The notes: generated by a model not told the origin, from the sequence alone. 64,000 nucleotides of DNA from Chitinophagaceae bacterium (GCA_028288365.1 JAQBNU010000027.1:1-64000); one strand, 5' to 3'; counted from the stretch's first letter, positions 6,692-15,442 are shown. Translations and numbers: made by a program.

Positions 6692-7735
6692 ATGGCGAAA
6701 AAAATTGCAATGTTTAACCACAAGGGTGGTGTAAGTAAGACAACAACAACATTTAATCTTGCATGGAAATTAACGGAATTAGGGAAAAGAGTTCTTATGA
6801 TTGATGCAGATCCTCAATGTAATTTGACAGGGCTGTGCTTGAGTTTAACTAATGATGCTAATTTTGAAGATTTCTATGCCCGAAGTGGAGTAACCAATCT
6901 AAAGACAGCATTAGATCCAGTATTTACTGGTACGCCAAATCCTTTAGTTCCAGCTAATTGTTATCAATTTCCAAATAGAGAAGGATTATACTTACTTCCG
7001 GGTCATATTAATGTTTCAGACTTTGATGTACCTATTAGTATTGCTCAAGAGCTTACGGGAAGTTTAAAATTTGTACAAAATATACCTGGATCAATAAATC
7101 ATCTAATACAAATTACTGCAGACTATAATAATTTTGATTATGTTATTATTGATATGAGTCCAAGTGTAAGTGCTACAAATGCCAATTTATTGATGTTAAG
7201 TGATTTTTTTATTATTCCTTGTAGCCCTGATTATTTTTGTAATATGGCGATTAGTTCATTGACATCTGTACTCCCATCATGGAATGCAACATACTCTAAT
7301 ATTAAGACCCACTCAGCATTTAAAGATGCTTTATATAAATTTCCATTAACAACGCCTAAATTCATTGGTACTATTCAACAAAGATATAGACCTAGGAATG
7401 GAGATCCTGTAAAATCATTCCAAGCTTGGATTGATATTATTAATCAAAATGTGGTTAGTAGACTTGTTCCTGCCTTGAGAACAAATAATATGATTATAGA
7501 TGAAGAAAAATTTGGAGAAGTAGCTTCTCCAGAAGAACCATATAACATAATAAATATTTCTGATTTTAATAGTTTGATTGCACAAAGTCAAAAATACAAT
7601 ACGCCTATTTATAGGTTAACTGAAGAACAGATAGAACAGCGTGGAAATGTTTTAGATAATATGACAGCATCAAGAGATAGCTTCAATTCCACATTTGACA
7701 TATTAGGGCGTACAGTAATTGGATTAACAACATAA
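6692..7735 (+). CDS. ParA/Soj-type ATPase in an AT-rich islet
   Basis: 347 residues. The deviant Walker A motif is KGGVSKTT (residues 11-18, signature Lys11, Walker Lys16). MIDADPQCN follows near 38-45 and VIIDMSPS near 150-157, the usual ParA/MinD nucleotide-sandwich motifs. It is longer than chromosomal Soj (about 250-265 residues), with inserts before and after the core. No ParB gene or parS-like repeat lies beside it. The base composition is much more AT-rich than the neighbours, which suggests transfer. The next gene, a SIR2-like protein, is co-directional after a 133-base gap. The pair may be a defence or stability module rather than a chromosome partition system (inference). Confidence 0.85.
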   Translation: MAKKIAMFNHKGGVSKTTTTFNLAWKLTELGKRVLMIDADPQCNLTGLCLSLTNDANFEDFYARSGVTNLKTALDPVFTGTPNPLVPANCYQFPNREGLYLLPGHINVSDFDVPISIAQELTGSLKFVQNIPGSINHLIQITADYNNFDYVIIDMSPSVSATNANLLMLSDFFIIPCSPDYFCNMAISSLTSVLPSWNATYSNIKTHSAFKDALYKFPLTTPKFIGTIQQRYRPRNGDPVKSFQAWIDIINQNVVSRLVPALRTNNMIIDEEKFGEVASPEEPYNIINISDFNSLIAQSQKYNTPIYRLTEEQIEQRGNVLDNMTASRDSFNSTFDILGRTVIGLTT

Positions 7736-7807
7736 TCTTTAGGATGCTTGTGTTCGATAGGAATTTCGAAACTAATGTTAGCTGCTATTATAATATAATA
7801 ATTTATC

Positions 7808-7852
7808 ATGGATTCTATCCCAGTTGAACCCGTCGAAAACAGGGTGAGTTAG
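7808..7852 (+). other. 14-codon ORF between the ParA and DUF4917 genes
   Basis: ATG at 7808 reads MDSIPVEPVENRVS and stops at TAG 7850-7852, 16 bases before the DUF4917 start. It may be a leader peptide. Alternatively the EPVENRVS end resembles the N-terminus of DUF2480 proteins of Bacteroidota as I recall them, in which case it would be the 5' stump of a host gene cut by acquisition of the islet. The base composition here is less AT-rich than on either side, which fits a host remnant. The evidence is thin. Confidence 0.3.
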
Positions 7853-7868
7853 ATACATCAAACCTGTA

Positions 7869-8888
7869 ATGGAAAAACTATTAACATTTCAAGAGGCATT
7901 AACAATAGCAGAAGATTGCAAGAAAAAACATCTTCTTACTGGGAATGGATTTAGTATAGCATGTAGGCCACATCTTTTTAAATACGATTCGCTATTTGAG
8001 CAAGCTGATTTTGAAAAACTGAATCCAAGTATTAAAAGAGTTTTTGAAGTTTTAGATACAAAGGATTTTGAAGTTGTTATGAAAAGTCTGCGTACTAGCG
8101 CTGAAATATTAAGAATTTATTTACCTAAGCAAACCGATTTAATTCAACAACTAAATAGCGACGCAAATGAATTAAAAAATGTTTTAGTAAATGCAATTGC
8201 AAATAGTCATCCTATTAATCCTTCGGAAATAAATGAAGCAGAATATCAGTCATGTCAAAAATTTCTTAAAAACTTTAGTAACTATTATACTCTAAATTAT
8301 GACTTACTTCTATATTGGACATTTATGCATTTTCAAGATAGAGAGCTGAATTCTGATGATGGATTTCGGACTCCAGATGGAGGCAAAGCAGATTATGTTT
8401 CATGGGATATAGAAAAAACAGATGGGCAGAATCTTTTTTATTTGCATGGAGCTTTACATGTATTTGATGCGAAAAGTGAGTTGCAAAAGTATACTTGGAT
8501 TAATACAGGAATAAAACTTATAGATCAAATTAGATCAGCTTTAGATGGTAACCTCTTTCCAGTATTTGTTGCTGAAGGTAAAAGCATTGAGAAAGTCGAA
8601 AAAATAATGCATAGTAATTATTTATCTAGGGGGTTAAGGAGTTTTAGTCATATAGGAGGGTGCTTATTTATATATGGTCATTCTTTGGCTTTAAATGATA
8701 GTCATATACTAAATCTTATTCCTAAAAGTAAAATAACAAAATTATTTGTCAGTTTATTGGGAGATATTGGAAGTGATACAAATAAAAAAATAATTCAAAT
8801 AGCAGATTCACTTGTTCAACAACGTAGAGGTAATAAAAAGATTGATCTCTTTTTTTATAGTGCTGAATCAACACATGTTTGGCGATAA
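7869..8888 (+). CDS. DUF4917 family, SIR2-like protein
   Basis: 339 residues. The motifs are those of DUF4917/SIR2-like proteins: GNGFSIA (25-31) for nucleotide binding, NYDLLLYW (143-150), YLHGALH (191-197) and GHSLALND (270-277). Asn143 and His193 sit where SIR2 NADases carry their catalytic Asn and His. Many SIR2-like proteins deplete NAD+ during phage infection (known for several systems); activity of this family member is inference. AT-rich like its ParA neighbour. It faces a convergent XRE regulator (stop 8913) 24 bases away. No membrane or signal segments were seen. Confidence 0.75.
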   Translation: MEKLLTFQEALTIAEDCKKKHLLTGNGFSIACRPHLFKYDSLFEQADFEKLNPSIKRVFEVLDTKDFEVVMKSLRTSAEILRIYLPKQTDLIQQLNSDANELKNVLVNAIANSHPINPSEINEAEYQSCQKFLKNFSNYYTLNYDLLLYWTFMHFQDRELNSDDGFRTPDGGKADYVSWDIEKTDGQNLFYLHGALHVFDAKSELQKYTWINTGIKLIDQIRSALDGNLFPVFVAEGKSIEKVEKIMHSNYLSRGLRSFSHIGGCLFIYGHSLALNDSHILNLIPKSKITKLFVSLLGDIGSDTNKKIIQIADSLVQQRRGNKKIDLFFYSAESTHVWR

Positions 8889-8912
8889 TTATGATCCTGT
8901 TCGCGCCAGCTT

Positions 8913-9122
8913 TTATTTCGTCGGCACCAACAACTCCCGAATATCTACATCCAAAGCAATCGCAATTTCTCGTAGTAATTTTAAAGTAGGTTGTCCTTCA
9001 TTATTACAAATTCTTGTAATCGTATTTGGTGCCCTCTTTACTTTTTTGGCTAAATCTTTTTGAGATAGGTCTTTCTCTGCTAATACACTTTTGATTCGAT
9101 TGATCTTGATTTTACCAGCCAT
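8913..9122 (-). CDS. XRE-family helix-turn-helix regulator
   Basis: 69 residues that are essentially one HTH_3/Cro-CI domain: a SQKDLAKKVKRAPNTITRI core (20-38) followed by QPTLKLLREIAIALDVDIREL. It is typical of short regulators of defence and toxin-antitoxin modules and of Bacteroidota chromosomal switches. It is convergent with the DUF4917 gene and divergent from 9311; the palindrome at 9255-9268 between the divergent genes is a candidate operator. Confidence 0.9.
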   Translation of the reverse strand: MAGKIKINRIKSVLAEKDLSQKDLAKKVKRAPNTITRICNNEGQPTLKLLREIAIALDVDIRELLVPTK

Positions 9123-9254
9123 GAATACTCATATTTTTTATGAAAGTATTCAAAATATAGCTGAAAGAATACATTATTCGTTGATTAACATACTCTTTAT
9201 GAATGATTTACAAATTATAATGATACATTTATAGTATGTTTTAATTACTATTAT

Positions 9255-9284
9255 GTATTATATAATACGTATTTTGTATGTTTG
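9255..9284 (+). promoter_or_regulatory. Palindromic operator candidate overlapping a Bacteroidota -7 element
   Basis: GTATTATATAATAC (9255-9268) is a perfect 14-base palindrome. Eight bases further on is TATGTTTG (9277-9284), an exact match to TAnnTTTG, 26 bases before the ATG at 9311. The palindrome thus fills the space between -33 and -7, where a bound repressor would block sigma factor. No clear -33 TTG was found at ideal spacing. The XRE protein encoded divergently is the obvious candidate ligand (inference). Confidence 0.45.
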
Positions 9285-9310
9285 CAAATCATTAAATTTT
9301 TTATGTATGC

Positions 9311-9553
9311 ATGAAAAAGAGTAAGCAAAAAATAGAAAAGAAGACTTCTAAAGCTTTATTAAAAGACCTCGAAACCCTTTTCGAATTCGCAGCGCCGCAA
9401 AGCATGAGCCGCAACCTGCGTAACATTTTTTTGAGTTACATCAGCCACGAGCGGGACATACTGCCACTGGATATAGAAGAGATCATTTTGCAAATGAATC
9501 TGCTGCTGGAATTTTTAGACGAGGCTGCCGCGCAACAAGAGATGAAAAAGTAA
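9311..9553 (+). CDS. Small helical protein, unknown function
   Basis: 80 residues, highly charged, no signal or membrane segment. A Lys-rich head (residues 1-15) precedes helices, among them LLKDLETLFEFAAPQSMSRN and an acidic segment IEEIILQMNLLLEFLDEA. ATGs at 9303 and 9307 are in other frames; 9311 is the only start giving this frame. It lies behind the TATGTTTG element and 20 bases before the next gene, so the two could be cotranscribed. I do not recognise a family. Confidence 0.6.
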   Translation: MKKSKQKIEKKTSKALLKDLETLFEFAAPQSMSRNLRNIFLSYISHERDILPLDIEEIILQMNLLLEFLDEAAAQQEMKK

Positions 9554-9573
9554 TCAGGTTTAGTTTAGAGTTC

Positions 9574-9870
9574 ATGAAAAACATTTTCTATTTTTTTATC
9601 ATCGGCTTTCACGCCGTGGAATACAAAGCGTCGCAGTACAGAGTATACACCCGCATCCTGTTTTGGAAAAGAGGTCCGTGGAAATCGATGGCCGATGTGC
9701 ACAAGATCATACTCAGAAAATATTCCCATAGGAATCGGGAAGCGTATGAAGTATACCTGGTGCATAGGCACAGTTACGACAAGGTGTTCAGGAGTACATC
9801 TTATGCATCGGCTAAACGAGAAGCGGAGCGGTTGGCTGCGAAATATAATTTGATGGTGGAGGAGAAGTGA
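9574..9870 (+). CDS. Conserved small basic protein, unknown function
   Basis: 98 residues, with a short hydrophobic N-terminus (FYFFIIGF) then basic and aromatic residues (VEYKASQYRVYTRILFWKRGPW) and a C-terminal SYASAKREAERLAAKYNLM helix. The hydrophobic stretch is too short for a confident membrane helix. The start is ATG 9574. The overlapping minus-strand ORF is a shadow. No family is recognised; regulation may be shared with the upstream gene. Confidence 0.55.
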   Translation: MKNIFYFFIIGFHAVEYKASQYRVYTRILFWKRGPWKSMADVHKIILRKYSHRNREAYEVYLVHRHSYDKVFRSTSYASAKREAERLAAKYNLMVEEK

Positions 9871-10111
9871 ATGCTTTGGTAGTTGTTATTATTTCTCCTT
9901 AAAGTACTTTGTAATTTAAGCGGTGATGAAATAGGAAATGCTTATTCACCAACAATAGAAATACAAACTATAAAATAATACGAAAGCCTGTGCGGACGCA
10001 CTAGGTATTAAAAAAGCACCGACGGACGTCGCTAGCTGATTCACCCTTTGTAGGTATTGCAACTCCGAAAGAAAAGATGGTACTTGACGTTTGAATAAAA
10101 CTAAAAGCATC

Positions 10112-11791
10112 ATGAAATCATTTTTACATACGGCTCTTTTTTTAATGGCGCTTTATGCTCCGGTCGTTGTTCTTGCTCAGGGCAACGAATACTTCTGGAC
10201 AGAAGCTGCAGGAGGTTCGGCCAGGGAATTATTGTTCAACGCAACAAGAGACAAAGACGGAAACCTTTACCTTGTGGGTTCTACCAACAGTCGCACGCTG
10301 GCTTTTGGAACGATCAATTTAACGACTTCCATTACAGAGAAAGCCTACCTGGCAAAATACGATGCAGATGGACATGTCATTTGGGCCAAGATACTGTCCG
10401 ATCAGGATGCAGATGCTACCAACGTGGCCATAGATTCAGAGGGCAATGCATACGTCATCGGTTATTACGAAACAGACAGTTTGGTATTGGGAAGCACGAC
10501 GCTTCACAACAGAGCCACCACTGCGGGCACGAACGATGTTTTTCTGGCCAAGTACACAACCGACGGTGATTTGATCTGGGCGCGTTCCGGAGGCGGAGCG
10601 GATGGAGAAGAAGAAATCTACGGACTGGCGTTGGATGCGAATGACAATGTGTATGTCTCCGGACATTATTACAGCACCACCATGTCAATGGGTCCTTATA
10701 CGATCACTAAGTTTCCCGATGATTATTCATCCGATGCTTTTACAGCCAAATACGATAAAGACGGTACGGTGCAATGGTTGAAAAGCATCGGCGGAGATCA
10801 GATGGAATACAACACCTGCCTAGTGACCGATCAAAACAACAATGCCTATATCTGCATGATGTCTTCCAGCAATGCACTTTCTTTTAATGGCACATCTTAT
10901 ACGGGCAACTTCTCCAACGCTTATGTTTTTCAGTACGATACCGATGGAAACGAAAGCTGGTCCACGGCTACCGTTACAACCAATGACGGCTCTACCTGGC
11001 CGGGTGAACTTTTTGTAGACGGCGATGATCTTTACTTCACCGGATTTTCCGGGAGTGATACGGTTACTTTCGGAACGCATCAATTGGTCAGCACTTCGCA
11101 TCAAAGGCGCGGTTTTTTTGTAAAGTATGATTTGCCGACGCACGGTATCGTTTGGGCCAAGTCCATCGATGCTTCCTGTGCACCCTCGTCTGTAGCGGTT
11201 GACAGCGACAACAAGGTATACGTTACCGGCACATTTTATCAGGAGACCTTTTCTTTCGGAGCGTCTACTTTGTATTGCTCCGATGCGGATGGAGAAAACG
11301 GAATGGTCCTTCAATTTGATGCGCAGGGAAATCCAATACAAGCCGTAGCGCCAGATGCGGCAGCAGGCACGGGATTTGGACAGGTGATCTGTGACGAGGC
11401 CAATAACCTCTACATCATCGGAGGATTTGGAGACCTGTCCCTTGACTTTGGCAATACCCCATTGACCAATGAAGGTACAGACAATACACAGGATATCTTT
11501 TTAGCGAAAATGAAATTCGGTACCGTTGTCATCACCAGCACAACGACTGTGGAAAACCGCGAAGCACCAATGAGTTTTCCGAATCCTACACAGGGGCATT
11601 TTCATCTTTCCGGTTTGGGCATGAACACCTATACACTTCATGTTTATTCGTCTACCGGAAAAATGGTGCATCAATCGGAAGTGTCTTCCGCAACAGATAT
11701 TGATCTGACAGGTCAACCCAAAGGGGTGTATTTTCTGGAACTGCAAAACGATGCAGATAAACCTGCGATGGGAAAAATTGTTATACAATAA
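10112..11791 (+). CDS. Secreted SBBP-type beta-propeller protein with T9SS type-A sorting domain
   Basis: 559 residues from ATG 10112; a TTG at 10091 in frame is less likely. The signal peptide ends around ...VVVLAQ. The body is a chain of about seven repeats of the form FLAKYxxDGxxxWA followed by xDxxxNxYVxGxY, typical of SBBP/beta-propeller proteins. The last 75 residues are a T9SS type-A domain: SFPNPTQGHFHL, LHVYSSTGKMV and GVYFLELQND before the basic end. T9SS domains of this kind are cleaved at the surface. No adhesive or enzyme module is visible. The hydrolase at 11820 follows 28 bases later. Confidence 0.88.
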   Translation: MKSFLHTALFLMALYAPVVVLAQGNEYFWTEAAGGSARELLFNATRDKDGNLYLVGSTNSRTLAFGTINLTTSITEKAYLAKYDADGHVIWAKILSDQDADATNVAIDSEGNAYVIGYYETDSLVLGSTTLHNRATTAGTNDVFLAKYTTDGDLIWARSGGGADGEEEIYGLALDANDNVYVSGHYYSTTMSMGPYTITKFPDDYSSDAFTAKYDKDGTVQWLKSIGGDQMEYNTCLVTDQNNNAYICMMSSSNALSFNGTSYTGNFSNAYVFQYDTDGNESWSTATVTTNDGSTWPGELFVDGDDLYFTGFSGSDTVTFGTHQLVSTSHQRRGFFVKYDLPTHGIVWAKSIDASCAPSSVAVDSDNKVYVTGTFYQETFSFGASTLYCSDADGENGMVLQFDAQGNPIQAVAPDAAAGTGFGQVICDEANNLYIIGGFGDLSLDFGNTPLTNEGTDNTQDIFLAKMKFGTVVITSTTTVENREAPMSFPNPTQGHFHLSGLGMNTYTLHVYSSTGKMVHQSEVSSATDIDLTGQPKGVYFLELQNDADKPAMGKIVIQ

Positions 11792-11819
11792 AATTCCTCT
11801 CATTAAAAAAACAAAAACC

Positions 11820-12353
11820 ATGCTCGAAACAATAGCCAAAGAATTTGCACTCCAAGCGCATCAGGGACAACGATATGGGACAAAGGATTATTCGTTTCAC
11901 CTGGAAGCAGTGGTTGCGGTAGCCAAAGCATTTCAGTTGAATGAAAAGATTGTTGCCGCTTGCTGGCTGCACGACACCATAGAAGATTGCACCGTTTCCT
12001 TTCAAGACATCAAGGAGATCTGCGGGGAAGAGGTAGCAGAAATCGTGTATTGCGTCACAGACGAATTAGGAAGAAACAGAAAAGAACGAAAATTAAAAAC
12101 CTATCCAAAAATTAAAAACAATCCCGATGCACTCTGTGTAAAATTGTGCGACAGGATTGCGAACATGCAACAGTCCTTTTTGGACCACAACGATAAGCTG
12201 AGTGCCATGTACCTGGAAGAACATCAAGAATTCAAGAACCAATTGTTTAGTGAGCACTCCACGGAAACCGTATTGTTGTTATGGAAACGACTGGAAGACC
12301 TGGTTTTCCATGAAACTAAAAAAAGACACCCCCCCGCTGGTGCCGATATCTAA
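11820..12353 (+). CDS. HD-domain hydrolase, (p)ppGpp hydrolase/MESH1-like
   Basis: 177 residues from ATG 11820; the longer in-frame start at 11751 would overlap the upstream gene. Motifs are AxxxHxGQxYG then HLEAVVAV (metal His), WLHDTIEDC (HD signature, about 50-57) and CVKLCDRIANM (about 109-119), which match the HD hydrolase half of RelA/SpoT enzymes and the stand-alone MESH1 family. The synthetase half is absent. The last eight residues (HPPAGADI) are encoded by a C-rich repeat-like stretch also seen near 12508-12526, so the tail may be recent and non-native. It could hydrolyse (p)ppGpp or another nucleotide. Confidence 0.8.
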   Translation: MLETIAKEFALQAHQGQRYGTKDYSFHLEAVVAVAKAFQLNEKIVAACWLHDTIEDCTVSFQDIKEICGEEVAEIVYCVTDELGRNRKERKLKTYPKIKNNPDALCVKLCDRIANMQQSFLDHNDKLSAMYLEEHQEFKNQLFSEHSTETVLLLWKRLEDLVFHETKKRHPPAGADI

Positions 12354-12431
12354 GAGACTTGGCATAAGCTACCTTCACTATGATAGTTACAGGCCTATAG
12401 AAAATAATTTTCTAAAAAACTATCTCGAAGG

Positions 12432-12460
12432 AAAGTCCCCTTCAGGGGATTTAGGGGCAA
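12432..12460. repeat. Family A palindromic repeat arm, single copy
   Basis: AAAGTCCCCTTCAGGGG followed by ATTTAGGGGCAA is one arm of the family A element (compare 18268-18429). The opposite arm is missing, so this is a solo arm or a remnant. It lies between the HD hydrolase and a bidirectional terminator. Confidence 0.85.
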
Positions 12461-12500
12461 CCGTCGGCGGTAGCAAACAAATTGATAGTGGAGATAAAAT

Positions 12501-12538
12501 AAAAAACCATCCCGCTGGTGCCAGCGGGATGGTTTTTT
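12501..12538. terminator. Strong bidirectional terminator
   Basis: CCATCCCGCTGG pairs perfectly with CCAGCGGGATGG around a two-base loop, with six A before and six T after. It lies between the plus-strand hydrolase (ending 12353) and the minus-strand T9SS gene (ending 12559) and can end both. Confidence 0.92.
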
Positions 12539-12558
12539 ATGCATGGCATACGGAAGAC

Positions 12559-13989
12559 TTATTCAATAATAAATTTACCTCTGCTGATGGTTTTCGCATC
12601 GCTTTGTATCAGGTACTGATAAATGCCCTTGGGTTGACTACTCAAATTAATTTCAGCATAATTGCTGTTCATGTTCTGCGAATAAATTTTTTGGCCCAAG
12701 GCATTCGTGATCTCCAGCGTCGCAGTAGAGACATTGGTCGTTACCACAAACACACCGTGACTTGGATTAGGATAAAGGGAAACACCGTTGTCGGTTGTTG
12801 GTCCTACGACTGCAGTGACCACAACCGCTTGGGATTTAAAATAGATGTTGTCTAATTTCAAATCAGATCCCACATAAGCAACAGATGAATCTTGCCACAG
12901 AGAAGATTGGAATTGCACCATCACACTATCCGGCGTCTGCCCGATATCAAAAGGCATCTGTACCGTTTGATAAGAGGCGGATGCAGGTAAATTTTTAGAA
13001 AAGCCAGAGATTGAAGTGCCATTCAATTTGAAATTGAGATAGACTAGTGCGCTGTCAATTCCTGAAGGCACATATTTATAAGAGAATACAAGCGTGTCCT
13101 TTTGACTGATAAAAGGATATCCGCCTAATTCGGAACAAATGCCGTTGCAATTGTTGGGGTAATAGCCTGTACCGATGCTCGCCGCTTGTGCCGTGGGTTG
13201 ACCGTTGCGGTTGCCAAGGAATGTTTTTAATTCAATGGCATAAGTTCCCTGCTCAACGTCTGTTGTTTGAGTCACACCGGTAGGTTGTCCGTTTTGCAAA
13301 TACCAGTTTGCAGGGTTTTTAATCGTAGTGCTTTGCCATGTTTCAAAGTCTCCATTAAACAATGCCGGTTGACTTGCTACACCTGTGAAAGAAACACTGT
13401 CAATCTGAAGCATGCTTCCATCGAGCGCCTGGTTGATCAATATATCGCTTGAAATGGCTGCAAAAACCACCGAGTCGGGTGTTTGACTCAATGCCGGATT
13501 AAGAGGAAAAGAAAAAGGAGTATAAGTGGAATGAGTGCCATACAATTTATAGAGATGGGTACCGATATTGGTGCCTGCTTTTGAAAAAGCAACGATGATG
13601 AGTGCCGTATCACCCGCCGCTATGGACGATTTGTAATAACCTTTAATGCCTGTCGGTTGTTGAGTGTAAGGAGATCCGCCATGCCATGAGGTGGGATTTC
13701 CATTATCGGGGTTTGTATTCACAAAATAACCAAAGATGGTATCTCCATTGGCAATTTCGGTGGTCAATTGGACGGCATACGTACCGTGGTAACTGTCCGT
13801 CGTTTTTACACAATTAAAAGGCAAAGAACTTCCGATCGTGTTGTCGTTGGAAGAATAAGGATAGTTTTGTGGAGTTTCAAAAGTAGCTGAATTCCATGTT
13901 TCAAAATCACCGTTGGGTATAGCATTTTGTGCGGCCGCAGTCCAGCTAACGAAGGCAAAAGCAATGAAGGATAGTAGTTTTGTTTTCAT
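12559..13989 (-). CDS. Secreted two-repeat protein with T9SS type-A sorting domain
   Basis: 476 residues from ATG at 13989 on the minus strand; the longer start at 14016 has no reason to be preferred. A signal peptide ending ...WTAAAQ is followed by two repeats of about 190 residues, each beginning IPNGDFETW or LFNGDFETW and containing a TDxxxGTYAxxL segment. NGDFETW repeats are common in Bacteroidota carbohydrate-binding-like beta-sandwich (PCMD-type) modules, so polysaccharide or cell-surface binding is likely (inference). The C-terminus shows SLYPNPSHGVFVV, ITNALGQKIYSQ and PKGIYQYLIQ, a T9SS type-A domain. Confidence 0.88.
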   Translation of the reverse strand: MKTKLLSFIAFAFVSWTAAAQNAIPNGDFETWNSATFETPQNYPYSSNDNTIGSSLPFNCVKTTDSYHGTYAVQLTTEIANGDTIFGYFVNTNPDNGNPTSWHGGSPYTQQPTGIKGYYKSSIAAGDTALIIVAFSKAGTNIGTHLYKLYGTHSTYTPFSFPLNPALSQTPDSVVFAAISSDILINQALDGSMLQIDSVSFTGVASQPALFNGDFETWQSTTIKNPANWYLQNGQPTGVTQTTDVEQGTYAIELKTFLGNRNGQPTAQAASIGTGYYPNNCNGICSELGGYPFISQKDTLVFSYKYVPSGIDSALVYLNFKLNGTSISGFSKNLPASASYQTVQMPFDIGQTPDSVMVQFQSSLWQDSSVAYVGSDLKLDNIYFKSQAVVVTAVVGPTTDNGVSLYPNPSHGVFVVTTNVSTATLEITNALGQKIYSQNMNSNYAEINLSSQPKGIYQYLIQSDAKTISRGKFIIE

Positions 13990-14289
13990 ATGGATTTTAT
14001 TTGGTAGAGGTTTCAATTCTTGTTGATTGGTTTCATCCCCTCTCTATCCCTGTTGTACCTGCTTCCACTCTCCTTATCACATTTCCTTTGATGGAAATCA
14101 CTTACACGATCAGATCGGTAAGCATCAATGTGCCATTGAATTAAAAAATAAATAATGATTATTCATAATCTCTTGAGAGTTAAATGGAGAGGTACTCTAA
14201 TAAATTAATGGCTTTTTAATTTAGTGCGTTTACTGACGCTAGCAGTGCAGGGGTTATAATTTCATAACATGGAAAAGAGTTGTTCAGCG

Positions 14290-14319
14290 TTGTGCAATTC
14301 CTCAAAATGGCTACCTTTA
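14290..14319 (+). promoter_or_regulatory. Predicted Bacteroidota promoter for the alcohol dehydrogenase gene
   Basis: TTG (14290-14292), exactly 19 bases, then TACCTTTA (14312-14319), which matches TAnnTTTG at seven of eight positions. Transcription would start near 14325, upstream of ATG 14387, which supports that start over 14321. The rest of the 397-base space 13990-14386 shows only an AT-rich patch and a CTCTTGAGAG palindrome near 14170; no gene was found there. Confidence 0.5.
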
Positions 14320-14386
14320 AATGAGAAGGATATCAGAAGTATCGTTTCTCCAGCCTCGTTTATTTTTACTAAACCCATTTCAAATT

Positions 14387-15427
14387 ATGATAGCATCTAA
14401 AGGATACGCTGCGCAAACTCCGCAAAGTGATTTGGCAGCCTGGACATTTGAACGAAGAGAAGTCGGTGCACACGATGTACAAATCAACATACAGTTTTGT
14501 GGGGTTTGTCATTCCGATTTGCATCAAATTAAAAACGATTGGTTCCCCGGTATTTTCCCGATGGTACCGGGTCATGAAATTGTAGGTACGATTGTAAAAA
14601 TAGGATCTGATGTCAAGAAATTTAAGAACGGAGATTTAGCCGGTGTAGGTTGCCTGGTAGATTCTTGCAGAACCTGTGACAATTGCAAAGAAGGCTTGGA
14701 ACAATATTGCTCCAATCATTCGGTAGGTACTTACAATTCCAAAGGCAAAGACGGACTGCCTACCTATGGCGGTTATTCCAACAACATTGTCGTGCACGAA
14801 GATTTTGCGTTGCATCTTTCGGATAAATTATCCTTAGCAGCAACTGCTCCTTTATTGTGCGCGGGCATCACCACCTACTCTCCGCTTCGTTTTTGGAAAG
14901 TAGGCAAAGGACATAAATTAGCGATACTGGGCTTGGGTGGTCTTGGACACATGGGTGTGAAGTTTGGTGTGGCTTTCGGAGCGGAAGTAACGGTATTGAG
15001 TACTTCGCCTTCCAAAGAAAAAGAAGCCAAAGCATTGGGAGCACACAACTTTGTGGTCACCTCAGATCTTGCGCAGGTTGCAGCCGTGAAAGGATCGTTT
15101 GATTTTATTTTAGATACCGTTTCTGCCAAACACGACATCAACCTGTACTTATCGTTGTTGAGAACAAACGGTATACACATCTGTGTGGGCGCTCCTTCTG
15201 AGCCGCATAGCATTTCGGCGTTCTCCTTGTTGGGTGGAAGAAAGAGCGTGGCCGGTTCCGGAATAGGCGGTTTGCCTGAGACACAGGAGATGTTGGACTT
15301 TTGCGCTAAACACAACATCGTTTCCGATATTGAATTGATCAACATCAAAGACATACACCAATCTTACGAACGTATGCTCAAAGGTGATGTGCGTTATCGT
15401 TTTGTGATTGACATGGCGACGTTGTAA
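14387..15427 (+). CDS. Zinc-dependent NAD(P)-alcohol dehydrogenase, YahK/CAD-like aldehyde reductase
   Basis: 346 residues from ATG 14387. Catalytic zinc ligands are in GVCHSD and GHEIVG (Cys and His-Glu pair); structural zinc ligands lie in the cluster CRTCDNCKEGLEQYC (about 95-110). The Rossmann fold motif is GLGGLGHMGVKF. The Cys-rich structural cluster and the AAPLLCAGITTYSPL segment place it in the YahK/CAD group of medium-chain dehydrogenases, which reduce a range of aldehydes with NADPH. It starts 66 bases later than the longest ORF. It is monocistronic with a promoter at 14290 and a terminator at 15443. Confidence 0.92.
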   Translation: MIASKGYAAQTPQSDLAAWTFERREVGAHDVQINIQFCGVCHSDLHQIKNDWFPGIFPMVPGHEIVGTIVKIGSDVKKFKNGDLAGVGCLVDSCRTCDNCKEGLEQYCSNHSVGTYNSKGKDGLPTYGGYSNNIVVHEDFALHLSDKLSLAATAPLLCAGITTYSPLRFWKVGKGHKLAILGLGGLGHMGVKFGVAFGAEVTVLSTSPSKEKEAKALGAHNFVVTSDLAQVAAVKGSFDFILDTVSAKHDINLYLSLLRTNGIHICVGAPSEPHSISAFSLLGGRKSVAGSGIGGLPETQEMLDFCAKHNIVSDIELINIKDIHQSYERMLKGDVRYRFVIDMATL

Positions 15428-15442
15428 GGAAACCTACACACA

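Noticed and set aside
6692-7735. ParA as a chromosome or plasmid partition gene
   Set aside because: No ParB or parS-like repeats are adjacent and the protein is longer than Soj; the link to the SIR2-like gene is more informative, though plasmid origin cannot be excluded.
12202-12855. 217-residue plus-strand ORF overlapping the hydrolase and the T9SS gene
   Set aside because: It crosses a strong terminator hairpin and runs antisense to a well-supported T9SS protein.
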